In this document: positions 24,728 to 32,138 of the stretch, piece by piece
Numbering within the stretch: position 1 is the stretch's first letter
How the letters are laid out: every line of letters starts with the position of its first letter
Assembly (NCBI GenBank): GCA_944381935.1
Contig: CALWMN010000004.1
Span: 62,001-126,000 of the forward strand
Reading direction: 5' to 3'
Length of the DNA stretch: 64,000 bases
Source: an uncultured Mediterraneibacter sp.
GTDB lineage: Bacteria; Bacillota; Clostridia; Lachnospirales; Lachnospiraceae
The notes under the pieces: model-generated
What the model was told of the DNA's origin: nothing
Database searches by the model: none
The model's input: the letters and a program-made list of their open reading frames with translations, nothing else
Program-made: the position numbers and the translations under genes

Positions 24728-25738
24728 TCAGCAGTGCTCCAGCACAATTCCGTGTGCAATTCCCGGCACGCTCGCCCCTTCGTTATAACTGACCGTGGAC
24801 ATAAGTGCTCCGGTGGGAACAAATAAAACCCTCTTCCATTCTCCCTTTTCGATCTTTGGCAGGATAAACGAGGCAAGCGTTACGGCAGCGCATCCACATC
24901 CGCTTCCCCCTGCATGGGTATCCTGTGTCTCCTGGTCAAAGATCGTCATCCCGCAGTCAAGATGCTTCTTTTTGATGTCATACCCTTTCCCCTTTACAAG
25001 GTCAAAAAGTATGGATTGTCCCACATACCCCAGGTCTCCCGTCACAATACGGTCATAGTCTTCCTCACTTCTTCCCGTATCTGCAAAATTCCTTACGATT
25101 GTGTCCATGGCTGCCGGAGCCATGCAGGCTCCCATATTCTGGGAATCTTTGAGACCGTAGTCCACGATCTTTCCTACTGTTATACCGGCGATCCTTACAT
25201 GGCTTTTCACATCCCCTACCACAAACGCCCCGCTCCCTGTGACGGTCCAGTGGGCAGATAACGGTCTCTGGCTGGCATATCCCAGGGGAAATCGAAATTC
25301 CTTTTCCGCGCTCCCAAAATGGCTTGACGTCACTGCCAGCATGTATTTCCCATATCCGGCTGCAGTGCTCATCGCCGCCAGGGCAAGCGCTTCTCCTGAT
25401 GTAGAACATGCACCGTAAAGACCGAACATGGGAATGTGAAGCGCTTCAACTCCCATTGATGTTGCAATTCCCTGCCTCAGCAGATCCCCGCCGAACAGAT
25501 ACCGGACTTCCTCCGCCTTAATATGCGCCTTTCCCAGTGCCAGTACACATGCCTCTTTCTGCATATTACTCTCCGCTTCTTCCCAGGTCGTCGCCCCAAA
25601 GAGATCGTCCTGATTGGTCATATCAAAAAATTTTGCCAGCGGGCCTTCCGACTCCTTGCTCCCGACAACTGATGCGGCGCTGACGATATACGGAGCGTGC
25701 GCAAACGCAAGGCTCTGGCTTCCTCTTATCTGTTCCAT
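24728..25738 (-). CDS. spoVAD: Stage V sporulation protein AD
   Basis: A 336-residue protein with a thiolase/ketoacyl-synthase-like fold that binds dipicolinic acid on the outer side of the forespore membrane. Visible features are MFGLYGACSTSGEALALAAM around residue 103, GDLGYVGQSILFDL, and the glycine-rich DTHAGGSGCGCAAVTLAS near the end. GAGGAAA precedes the ATG. It is normally directly downstream of spoVAC in the same direction. Here spoVAC lies head-to-head with it across 173 bases containing two candidate sigma-G promoters. Confidence 0.95.
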   Translation of the reverse strand: MEQIRGSQSLAFAHAPYIVSAASVVGSKESEGPLAKFFDMTNQDDLFGATTWEEAESNMQKEACVLALGKAHIKAEEVRYLFGGDLLRQGIATSMGVEALHIPMFGLYGACSTSGEALALAAMSTAAGYGKYMLAVTSSHFGSAEKEFRFPLGYASQRPLSAHWTVTGSGAFVVGDVKSHVRIAGITVGKIVDYGLKDSQNMGACMAPAAMDTIVRNFADTGRSEEDYDRIVTGDLGYVGQSILFDLVKGKGYDIKKKHLDCGMTIFDQETQDTHAGGSGCGCAAVTLASFILPKIEKGEWKRVLFVPTGALMSTVSYNEGASVPGIAHGIVLEHC

Positions 25739-25811
25739 ATGGTTTCCTCATTTCTTTGCTTTACCTGTTATTATCCCGCAGGATAGTACAAATATACATA
25801 GATCAGCCTGC

Positions 25812-25841
25812 TTACATGAAGCCGCCTTTCCATGTATATTC
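25812..25841 (-). promoter_or_regulatory. Candidate sigma-G promoter toward spoVAD-spoVAE
   Basis: Minus strand GAATA (25841-25837), 18 bases, CATGTAA (25818-25812), one mismatch to CATNNTA, 74 bases before the spoVAD ATG. Its -35 overlaps that of the rightward promoter. Confidence 0.4.
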
Positions 25842-25863
25842 TCCCCGTTTTTTTCAAATACTA
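25834..25863 (+). promoter_or_regulatory. Candidate sigma-G promoter toward spoVAC
   Basis: Plus strand GTATA (25834-25838), 18 bases, AATACTA (25857-25863), one mismatch to CATNNTA, about 50 bases before the spoVAC ATG. Confidence 0.42.
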
Positions 25864-25911
25864 TCCATAATCGGCAGACAGACCGGTATCAGAAAAACCA
25901 GGAGGCAACAT

Positions 25912-26373
25912 ATGGATAAAATACAGCGCATGAAACAGGAAAAAGAATATCAGGACTATGTGAAAAAAAAGACGCCCGTCCACAATGTGTGGCTGAATAT
26001 GGCAAAAGCATTTCTCGTGGGCGGCCTGATCTGTTTTATCGGACAGGTAATCTATCATTACTGTGAACTCCAGAATCTCTCTGCAGACGACAGCAGCAGC
26101 TGGACTTCTCTTTGCCTTGTCCTTCTCAGTGTAATACTGACGGGAACCGGAATCTATCCGAAGATTGCAAAATGGGGAGGAGCGGGAGCACTTGTGCCGA
26201 TCACAGGTTTTGCCAACTCTGTAGCGGCGCCTGCGATCGAATATAAAAAAGAAGGACAGGTCTTTGGAATCGGATGTAAAATCTTCACGATCGCCGGCCC
26301 TGTCATTCTCTATGGTATTTTCACAAGCTGGCTTCTCGGTTTCCTCTACTGGATATGGACGCTGGTACAATAA
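25912..26373 (+). CDS. spoVAC: Stage V sporulation protein AC, inverted within the spoVA locus
   Basis: A 153-residue membrane protein, the mechanosensitive core of the SpoVA dipicolinate channel. The family segments GGLICFIGQ, LTGTGIYPKIAKWGGAGALVPITGFANS and AAPAIEYKKEGQVFGIGCKIFTIAGPV are all present, and the gene looks fully intact. AGGAGG precedes the ATG; a longer in-frame start lacks a site and would overlap the promoter. In Bacillus and most clostridia spoVAC lies between spoVAB and spoVAD on the same strand. Here it occupies that place but points the other way, with its own promoter and terminator. Confidence 0.95.
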   Translation: MDKIQRMKQEKEYQDYVKKKTPVHNVWLNMAKAFLVGGLICFIGQVIYHYCELQNLSADDSSSWTSLCLVLLSVILTGTGIYPKIAKWGGAGALVPITGFANSVAAPAIEYKKEGQVFGIGCKIFTIAGPVILYGIFTSWLLGFLYWIWTLVQ

Positions 26374-26410
26374 AAAGGGAAAAGGATTCTGGGCTGAAAC
26401 CCGGCAAACC

Positions 26411-26454
26411 AAAAGACAGAAAACTGTTCAGGAAACAGTTCTCTGTCTTTTTTT
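26411..26454. terminator. Bidirectional terminator between convergent spoVAC and spoVAB
   Basis: AAAGACAGA (26412-26420) pairs with TCTGTCTTT (26442-26450), extended inward by AACTGTT/AACAGTT. A T-run follows on the plus strand and CTTTTGG on the minus strand. Confidence 0.85.
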
Positions 26455-26487
26455 ATGGTCTGCCAAAACACAGGTTTCCGATCAGAG

Positions 26488-26904
26488 CTACCACCCTTTG
26501 AAAAAGAAAAGGCATGCTCCCGCTCCCTTTCCCACCGCCATGCTTATGACAAATGCCGTGAGATACCGTACGATCCTCACCCTCCGTATGAAAACCGGGA
26601 ACACATTGAGGATCTCCGCCAGAGCCATTGCCCAGCATCCCACAAAAATTCCGGAAAGGATGCCGAAAACGGCCAGCAAAGCATCCCCTAGGGGTATTCC
26701 TATATGGAACACATACAGGATGTTCCCCGTGATCCCTCCCAGAGCCACACAGTCTTCATAGAACAGGATCTTATCCCCCGTATGGGTTCTGTCGGCAAAA
26801 TCAGCCACAACCCCCAGCTCTACGATAAAAGAAAACAGTCCCCCGGCTACCGCCGTGCCTGCGCTAAGCCCGATCAGTGCCAGAAGCGCCTGAGCTGCCC
26901 ACAT
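26488..26904 (-). CDS. spoVAB: Stage V sporulation protein AB
   Basis: A 138-residue membrane protein with four hydrophobic segments. Family features are GTAVAGGLFSFIVELGVV near the start, the YEDCVALGGITGNILYVF loop and a WAMALAEILNVFPVFIRR helix. The second ATG (26904) is preferred because AAAGGAG lies nine bases before it and would overlap the outer ATG. It overlaps the end of spoVAA by about 41 bases. In the usual operon spoVAC would follow; here a terminator does. Confidence 0.9.
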   Translation of the reverse strand: MWAAQALLALIGLSAGTAVAGGLFSFIVELGVVADFADRTHTGDKILFYEDCVALGGITGNILYVFHIGIPLGDALLAVFGILSGIFVGCWAMALAEILNVFPVFIRRVRIVRYLTAFVISMAVGKGAGACLFFFKGW

Positions 26905-27529
26905 CGAGTTCATCTCCTTTCCTCGCGGAATCCTCGATTAAAGTCGTCTGAATATCGTTTTCGTAAACCCTCATCTGGATCTCCATAGGTGTTGGGTCCA
27001 CCGTAAATCTCTTTTTCCCGAAGTGGTTGAAAAAGATCAGGATACCCGCCGTGATTCCAATCGAATATGTGATTTCCAGTATTGTAAATCCATCTGACTG
27101 CTGCCCTGTAACCAGTTCATAGATCTGTCCGAACAGTTTTGTGACATCAACGTCGTTATTAAACGCCATTATGGAAAATGACGCTCCGAAAAATGTCACC
27201 GCAGCAACGAACACTGCCTTTAAGGTATGCCAGATTATCCCGGGAGTTTTCTGGTCTTCACATGTAATGATAATGTCCGTCTCCCCAAGATTCTGCACCT
27301 CCAGCTCCGGATAGTTTTCATGGATGCAGGATATGATCCTGAGTATGGATACCACGTATCTCTGCCTGCCGGATTTTGGGATCTTCATAATCTTCAATGC
27401 CTTTACCTTCGGCGGAACCGTTTTATCCGCACATTCTACGGAAAGAATATCCCCCAGTGTAACGTCCCTCTTTGTAACCTCCACATCCCGGTCTCCTTTG
27501 ATATACAGTATGCTTCTGCTACCCGACAT
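26864..27529 (-). CDS. spoVAA: Stage V sporulation protein AA
   Basis: A 221-residue SpoVA subunit with a soluble N-terminal region (about residues 1-120; LYIKGDRDVEV at the start, QNLGETDIIITCEDQ) and two later helices (about 130-150 and 172-190), ending in a charged tail with RMRVYENDIQTTLIEDSA-like residues. GGGGGT precedes the ATG. Its first codons lie inside the end of the upstream microprotein gene, so translation of the two is probably coupled. Confidence 0.92.
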   Translation of the reverse strand: MSGSRSILYIKGDRDVEVTKRDVTLGDILSVECADKTVPPKVKALKIMKIPKSGRQRYVVSILRIISCIHENYPELEVQNLGETDIIITCEDQKTPGIIWHTLKAVFVAAVTFFGASFSIMAFNNDVDVTKLFGQIYELVTGQQSDGFTILEITYSIGITAGILIFFNHFGKKRFTVDPTPMEIQMRVYENDIQTTLIEDSARKGDELDVGSSGASGTDRA

Positions 27530-27674
27530 TCTGTTCGACCCCCGGCGCCTTGATGAGGAACCCCTCGCTTCCCTGCTGCCTGGAAAAGCTCAGATTATAA
27601 AGGATTCCTATGACGACTGCTGCCAGAACAACTGTAAGCAGACAGATCCATACTTTTTTTCTGCCGTCTTTCAT
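27519..27674 (-). CDS. Unannotated single-helix microprotein between sigF and spoVAA
   Basis: A 51-residue ORF: charged N-terminus MKDGRKKV, one strong membrane helix (about residues 8-28, WICLLTVVLAAVVIGILYN), then a polar tail FSRQQGSEGFLIKAPG. AAAGGA lies 11 bases before the ATG; an in-frame ATG seven codons upstream (27695) would fall too close to the predicted start point. The TAG stop overlaps the first codons of spoVAA (27529). A sigma-G-like promoter lies just upstream. I do not recognise the family. Position and topology suggest a forespore membrane partner of SpoVA, which is inference. Confidence 0.65.
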   Translation of the reverse strand: MKDGRKKVWICLLTVVLAAVVIGILYNLSFSRQQGSEGFLIKAPGVEQNVG

Positions 27675-27711
27675 TTTCTCAACCGTCCTTTCCATTGGTC
27701 TGTATGACCTC

Positions 27712-27741
27712 TAGTATCTGGATTCATGACGGAAAATATGT
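27712..27741 (-). promoter_or_regulatory. Candidate sigma-G promoter of the microprotein-spoVAA-spoVAB unit
   Basis: Minus strand ACATA (27741-27737), 18 bases, GATACTA (27718-27712). The -10 box is identical to that proposed for spoVT. It lies between the sigF stop and the microprotein. Confidence 0.4.
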
Positions 27742-27744
27742 ATT

Positions 27745-28461
27745 CTACCGGCTCTTCTTCCGCAAATTTTCAATGATGCGTTTCTCCAGCCTGGACACCT
27801 GCACCTGAGAAAGCCCCATTGCCTTCCCCACGTCAGCCTGCGTCCTGTCCGCGAAATATCTCAGATAGATCAGCTGCCTCTCCCTTGGCTCCAGTGATTC
27901 CAAAAGATCTTTTAACACCATCTGATCCAGTATTCTTTCCTCTTCCTGCCCGCTCTCCTCCAGTTTATCCAGCAGGCTGATCTCGCTCCCCTCTTTCTGA
28001 TGGATCGGCTTATAAATCGACTCAACTTCCCCTCCTGCCTCCATCGCCTGTACGATCTCTTCTTTCTCAACCCCTATTTCGTCCGACAGTTCTTCCATCG
28101 TCGGCTCTCTTCCAAGCCTGTCTGTCAGCTTCTCCCGTGCCTGGAAGCTTTTGTACGCCAGCTCTTTTAGCGACCGGCTGACCTTGATCATCCCGTCATC
28201 CCTCAGGAATCTCTTGATCTCTCCCGAGATCATAGGCACCGCATAGGTAGAAAACTTCACATCATAGGACAGGTCAAATTTATCGATTGCCTTTAGCAGC
28301 CCGATGCTTCCGATCTGAAAGAGATCTTCCGCATCTGTACCTCTTCCATGAAACCGCTTTACAACACACCAGATAAGTCCCACGTTCTCCTCCACAAGCT
28401 GTTCTCTCGCTTTTTTATCCCCATCGTGTGACTTTCTGATCAAAGCGATTGTGTGGTCCAT
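27745..28461 (-). CDS. sigF: RNA polymerase sigma-F factor, early forespore
   Basis: A 238-residue sigma-70 family factor that starts forespore gene expression. Region 2 contains AEDLFQIGSIGLLKAIDKFDLSYDVKFSTYAVPMI; region 3 spans about 100-150; region 4 holds the helix-turn-helix TQADVGKAMGLSQVQVSRLE. It overlaps spoIIAB by 22 bases, as in the canonical spoIIA operon. AAGGGAG precedes the ATG. SpoIIAB holds it inactive until SpoIIAA is dephosphorylated. Confidence 0.97.
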   Translation of the reverse strand: MDHTIALIRKSHDGDKKAREQLVEENVGLIWCVVKRFHGRGTDAEDLFQIGSIGLLKAIDKFDLSYDVKFSTYAVPMISGEIKRFLRDDGMIKVSRSLKELAYKSFQAREKLTDRLGREPTMEELSDEIGVEKEEIVQAMEAGGEVESIYKPIHQKEGSEISLLDKLEESGQEEERILDQMVLKDLLESLEPRERQLIYLRYFADRTQADVGKAMGLSQVQVSRLEKRIIENLRKKSR

Positions 28462-28895
28462 ATCTCCCTTCCTTTTCCGATGGCTTTCTTCATTTTTACT
28501 TTTGTTCCCTTTCCCGGTTCGGATTCTACCTCTACGCTGTCCATAAATGCTTCCATAAATGCAAACCCCATCCCTGAACGGTCCTGCTCAGGCTTTGTCG
28601 TATACAGGGGGCGCATCGCCTCTTCTATATTTTCGATACCCTTTCCTTTGTCGCGGACCTCCACTGTAAACAGATTATCCTCAATCCTGCAGCGGATACA
28701 CACCTTCTGTATCTCATTGTCATATCCGTGAATAATGGAATTTGTCACCGCCTCGGATACTGCGGTCTTGACATCAGCCACTTCCTCCACCGTCGGATTA
28801 AGCTGCGTCATAAACGACGCCACTGCCACCCTCGCGAAACCTTCGTTTGCTGACCTGCTGTCAAATCTGATCTCCATTTCATTCGTATTTTTCAT
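28440..28895 (-). CDS. spoIIAB: Anti-sigma-F factor and serine kinase SpoIIAB
   Basis: A 151-residue GHKL-type ATPase. The N box is EAVTNSIIHGYDNE, the G1 box VRDKGKGIENIEEA, and the G2 box DRSGMGFAFMEAF. It binds sigma-F and phosphorylates SpoIIAA. The start overlaps the spoIIAA stop by four bases (ATGA), pointing to translational coupling that keeps the switch proteins in ratio. Confidence 0.97.
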   Translation of the reverse strand: MKNTNEMEIRFDSRSANEGFARVAVASFMTQLNPTVEEVADVKTAVSEAVTNSIIHGYDNEIQKVCIRCRIEDNLFTVEVRDKGKGIENIEEAMRPLYTTKPEQDRSGMGFAFMEAFMDSVEVESEPGKGTKVKMKKAIGKGREIWTTQSL

Positions 28896-29206
28896 CTCTC
28901 ATCCTCCTCATAGATCTGCATTATTTTGGTTACTCCCGACAATGTCAGGATCTTCTTGATCCTGGCATTTGCATGCACTGCCCAGACCTCTCCCCCGATC
29001 AGGCAGATCGTCTTATATCTTCCCATGATAACCCCTATTCCCGAACTGTCCATAAAATCTGTCCTCTCAAAATCGAAGATCACATATTTGATATGGTTCC
29101 TGTCGATCACTGCATCTGCCTCCCGTTTCATCTCCTCTGCATTGTGGTGATCAACTTCCCGTGGCAGGTATATCGTAAGACAGTTCTCCTGCACCTGATA
29201 CTTCAT
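28892..29206 (-). CDS. spoIIAA: Anti-sigma-F factor antagonist SpoIIAA
   Basis: A 104-residue STAS-domain protein. The phosphorylated serine lies in FMDSSGIGVIMGRYK near residue 57. When unphosphorylated it releases sigma-F from SpoIIAB. GAGGAG precedes ATG 29206; longer in-frame starts lack sites and run through a hairpin. A sigma-H-like promoter is possible at 29292-29322, inside the end of the preceding gene. Confidence 0.96.
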   Translation of the reverse strand: MKYQVQENCLTIYLPREVDHHNAEEMKREADAVIDRNHIKYVIFDFERTDFMDSSGIGVIMGRYKTICLIGGEVWAVHANARIKKILTLSGVTKIMQIYEEDER

Positions 29207-29235
29207 ATTGATACTCCTCCTCTTTGCTTCATATG

Positions 29236-29270
29236 GAAAAAGGATATGCAGCATTTTGCATATCCTTCTC
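29236..29270. terminator. Hairpin between the TPR gene and spoIIAA
   Basis: AAGGATATGC (29240-29249) pairs with GCATATCCTT (29258-29267). On the minus strand the stem is followed by TTTCC, a short weak T-run. It probably ends the TPR gene transcript at least in part. Confidence 0.65.
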
Positions 29271-29291
29271 TTTCGTATTATCCCGATATTC

Positions 29292-29322
29292 TTATTCTGT
29301 ACCTGGGTCTTCCGTATCCTCC
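29292..29322 (-). promoter_or_regulatory. Candidate sigma-H promoter of the spoIIA operon
   Basis: Minus strand GGAGGATACG (29322-29313), 12 bases, ACAGAATAA (29300-29292), close to the sigma-H pattern RNAGGAWWW/RNNGAATWW. It lies over the TPR gene stop, but a hairpin sits between it and spoIIAA, which weakens the call. Confidence 0.3.
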
Positions 29323-30683
29323 GCGCTGTCCCCGGAATCGGTCCCGCCGTCATCCTGGCTTCCCTGGGAGGAAATCGAATCATAATTTGTCTGCGCATCC
29401 TGCGCATATTCAGAATCCGGATAGTCCTCTATAACTTTCTGGAAATAAGACGCCGCGTTTTCCCTGTCCCCATTCCCCAGGTATGCCTGGGCAAGGCTGT
29501 AAACCGCTCCGCCATCGCTATATCCTTCATCCATTCTCACGACTTTGCCGAGAGCATCAATGGCATCCTCATAGTTTTCCGAAGAGAGTGCTTCCGTTCC
29601 TGTCTCATAGTAGCTTTCACATGCTGTCGGGTAGATCTCAGCGCTCAGCTCGTCGAAAAGCGCCTTGCCGCTGTCGCCCAGAACGTTTCGATTGACGTTG
29701 ATCAGCGTATCCGCCATCGTGGCATATCTGTATTCGCCCGAATTATACTGATCCGATACTGTCATAAGATTCTCATAGCTTTCCTGTGTTGTCTCTGCCT
29801 GCTGTGCATCCGCCTCCGTCTCTTCCCCGGCGGTCCGATAATTCTCCAGAGTCCTTGTCTGAGCGCTCACCTGTGCCTCCAGGGCAGTGATCGTTTCACT
29901 GTACTCCCTCATCTGGCTATTCATGCGCTCCGATTTTGACTGGTTCACCGCAGGAGCTACCAGAAACCAGATGATCGCTGCCCCGATCGCAGCTCCTATG
30001 AAGATATTTGCCACCGCCAGATGATTTGCAATCTCCTTGAGAGCAGAATGTTTCGGCTGAATGATCGTTTCATTCCCCAGGCTGTACTCAACTGCATCCT
30101 CCTTCTTCTTCCTGTCCGCCTTGCGCCCCTTCTTCGTCCTCTGCCTTGTCAGCTCATGCAGGTAGCGAAGCGTTGTCTCATTCGTCGTGTCCAGCTTTCT
30201 CGCAGTTCTCAGTATCTGCCTTGCCCTCGCATACTGCCCGGTATGAAGATATAAAAGAGCCAGGAGCTGATATCCTTTCAGAAAAGTCGGATGGGATGTA
30301 ATCACCTGCTTAAGCTGGATGATCGCCAGGTCCTCCCCGTTCTGCTGGCAGTACCCCAGGCACTGGTTATATTTCTTCACCGCCTGGTTGATAACCTCCA
30401 ATTCGTTTGCAGAAGCCTGCACCTTCCTGATATATTCATTTGCGATATTATCCCTCGGACGAAAATTTTTGCTGATAATCCACTCTACCAGGGCCTCTGC
30501 GACTTCCCCGGTCCCGTAGTACACAAGTCCCAACAGGTTCCTCGCCGCAATATTCTCCCGATTATACTGGAGGCTCCGGCGCAGTGATACGACAGCTCCG
30601 GACATGTCCCTGATCTGCGCTCTGCGCAGTCCGTCATTATACCAGTAATTTGACTGATATAATATCTTTTTCGTATAATCCAT
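29292..30683 (-). CDS. Membrane-anchored tetratricopeptide repeat protein
   Basis: A 463-residue protein. TPR-like helical pairs fill residues 1-175 (for example AAVSLRRSLQYNRENIAARNLLGLVYYGTGE-type units). Then come a basic stretch, a single helix near 235-255 (FIGAAIGAAIIWFLVAP), a coiled-coil segment (about 262-300) and a second TPR group (about 360-445) ending in an acidic Asp/Gly/Ser tail. The topology predicts a cytoplasmic TPR domain and an extracytoplasmic one. No function is known; it probably assembles envelope or sporulation complexes. It follows folC and a 43-residue ORF and precedes spoIIA. Confidence 0.75.
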   Translation of the reverse strand: MDYTKKILYQSNYWYNDGLRRAQIRDMSGAVVSLRRSLQYNRENIAARNLLGLVYYGTGEVAEALVEWIISKNFRPRDNIANEYIRKVQASANELEVINQAVKKYNQCLGYCQQNGEDLAIIQLKQVITSHPTFLKGYQLLALLYLHTGQYARARQILRTARKLDTTNETTLRYLHELTRQRTKKGRKADRKKKEDAVEYSLGNETIIQPKHSALKEIANHLAVANIFIGAAIGAAIIWFLVAPAVNQSKSERMNSQMREYSETITALEAQVSAQTRTLENYRTAGEETEADAQQAETTQESYENLMTVSDQYNSGEYRYATMADTLINVNRNVLGDSGKALFDELSAEIYPTACESYYETGTEALSSENYEDAIDALGKVVRMDEGYSDGGAVYSLAQAYLGNGDRENAASYFQKVIEDYPDSEYAQDAQTNYDSISSQGSQDDGGTDSGDSAEDTEDPGTE

Positions 30684-30722
30684 TTATACCCACCATTATC
30701 TTTCTTCTCTTTGTCCGCCGTA

Positions 30723-30854
30723 CTACTTCTTGTCCATCACTTCCCTCAGAAGGTCTGTCATATCTGACAGGTCTTCCTGATAGACAGCTTCCTCAATATC
30801 TTCCACTTCAAGACTCGGCTTGAACTTCTTAAGCTCTTCTTCATAGTTCAACAT
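30723..30854 (-). CDS. 43-residue acidic ORF directly after folC
   Basis: The ATG at 30854 immediately follows the folC TAG, and AGGAGG lies eight bases upstream inside folC, a strong translation signal. The product starts MLNYEEELKKFKPS and continues with two predicted helices rich in glutamate and aspartate (EDIEEAVYQEDLSDMTDLL), ending MDKK. It has no membrane segment. The TPR membrane protein gene starts 39 bases after its stop. I do not recognise it; it may be an adaptor or regulatory peptide. Confidence 0.7.
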   Translation of the reverse strand: MLNYEEELKKFKPSLEVEDIEEAVYQEDLSDMTDLLREVMDKK

Positions 30855-32138
30855 CTAAACGACCTCCTGAATGAACTCCCTGATCATCCCTGCAAGATAA
30901 AGTGAACCGAGACAATATACCGTCCTCTCCCCACGGTTTGACAGCGCATATCTCAGCGCCTCCCTCACTGACCCGATCACAATAACAGGTCTGTCCGTAT
31001 ATCTTTTAAATGTTTTCTCAAGTATCCCGGCGTCAACTCCCCGGCTGCCCGGTATCGTTGTCACCACATAAAAATCCGCCTGTACATTCCGGCACAGGCA
31101 GGCGGCCATCTCCTCATAATTCTTGTCCTGTACCGCTGAAAATAAAATAATATTCCCTTTATCGTCTGCCGGTACACTGCGGGAAAATGCCTCCACAGCG
31201 CTCACATTATGTGCTCCGTCAATGTAGACATCCGGGAGGATCTCTTCCATCCTGCCCTCCCATTTCAGGTCGGCAAGAACTCCTCTCCACCGTCCGGGAT
31301 GTCCTTTTTCCCCAAACAGATACCGCATGGTCTCCATCGCCAGCACAGCGTTGCCCGGCTGGCAGACCGCGATATTGTTCAGCTTCCACGTGGTATTTCC
31401 ATAATACGCATTTGGACAGGAAAATGCAATATGTTTGTCTTCGATTCCGAGAATTTCGTACGCGTCTTTCCCGATTTTTTTACAGAAAGTATGCTGTTTT
31501 TTCGCAGCTTCGCGGATCACCCTGTCGCTTTCGGGGCTTCCCGACGCATAAAAAAGCGGAACATCCCTTTTTATGATCCCCGCCTTTTCCGATGCAATTT
31601 TCTCAATACTGTTTCCCAGATATTCCATGTGGTCCATGCCGATCGATGTGATCACCGATACAAGAGGATGATCCACAGAATTTGTGGCGTCAAACCTCCC
31701 TCCAAGCCCGGTTTCCAGCACGGCATACTCGACATCGGACCGGGCAAACGCAAGCATCGCCATTCCAAACAGGAACTCGAAAAAGGTCGGGTGTGCAAAT
31801 CCGTCCTTTTCCATCCTCCTCACACTCTTGAGCGTTTCCTCAAAAATTCTGCAAAACCCTTCATCACTGATCTGTCTCCCACCTACGGCGATCCGCTCAT
31901 TCATTTTAATCAGGTGCGGGGATGTGAAGAGCCCCGTATGTTTTCCCTCCGAGCGCAGCATCGCATCCAGATACACGCAGACAGACCCCTTTCCGTTCGT
32001 GCCTGCCACATGGAGAACCTTCAGGTTCTCCTGGGGCCTCCCGAGATAGTCAAGAAATGCTCTGGTATGGTCCAGGTCATTCTTTTTCGTAAATCTGGGG
32101 ATCTCAAGTATATAATTTACAGATTCCTCGTAGTTCAT
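30855..32138 (-). CDS. folC: Bifunctional folylpolyglutamate/dihydrofolate synthase
   Basis: A 427-residue Mur-ligase-type enzyme that adds glutamate to folates. The ATP site is HVAGTNGKGSVCVYLD near residue 43. Further motifs are YAVLETGLGGRFDATN, SIGMDHMEYLG, SEKAGIIK (carbamylated lysine region) and DGAHNVSAVEAF in the C-terminal domain. The start overlaps the preceding LTA-synthase stop by four bases. Confidence 0.95.
   Translation of the reverse strand: MNYEESVNYILEIPRFTKKNDLDHTRAFLDYLGRPQENLKVLHVAGTNGKGSVCVYLDAMLRSEGKHTGLFTSPHLIKMNERIAVGGRQISDEGFCRIFEETLKSVRRMEKDGFAHPTFFEFLFGMAMLAFARSDVEYAVLETGLGGRFDATNSVDHPLVSVITSIGMDHMEYLGNSIEKIASEKAGIIKRDVPLFYASGSPESDRVIREAAKKQHTFCKKIGKDAYEILGIEDKHIAFSCPNAYYGNTTWKLNNIAVCQPGNAVLAMETMRYLFGEKGHPGRWRGVLADLKWEGRMEEILPDVYIDGAHNVSAVEAFSRSVPADDKGNIILFSAVQDKNYEEMAACLCRNVQADFYVVTTIPGSRGVDAGILEKTFKRYTDRPVIVIGSVREALRYALSNRGERTVYCLGSLYLAGMIREFIQEVV

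Noticed and set aside
25756-25911. Upstream start giving spoVAC 52 extra residues
   Set aside because: The segment overlaps the proposed promoters, lacks a ribosome site, and SpoVAC proteins begin near the chosen ATG.
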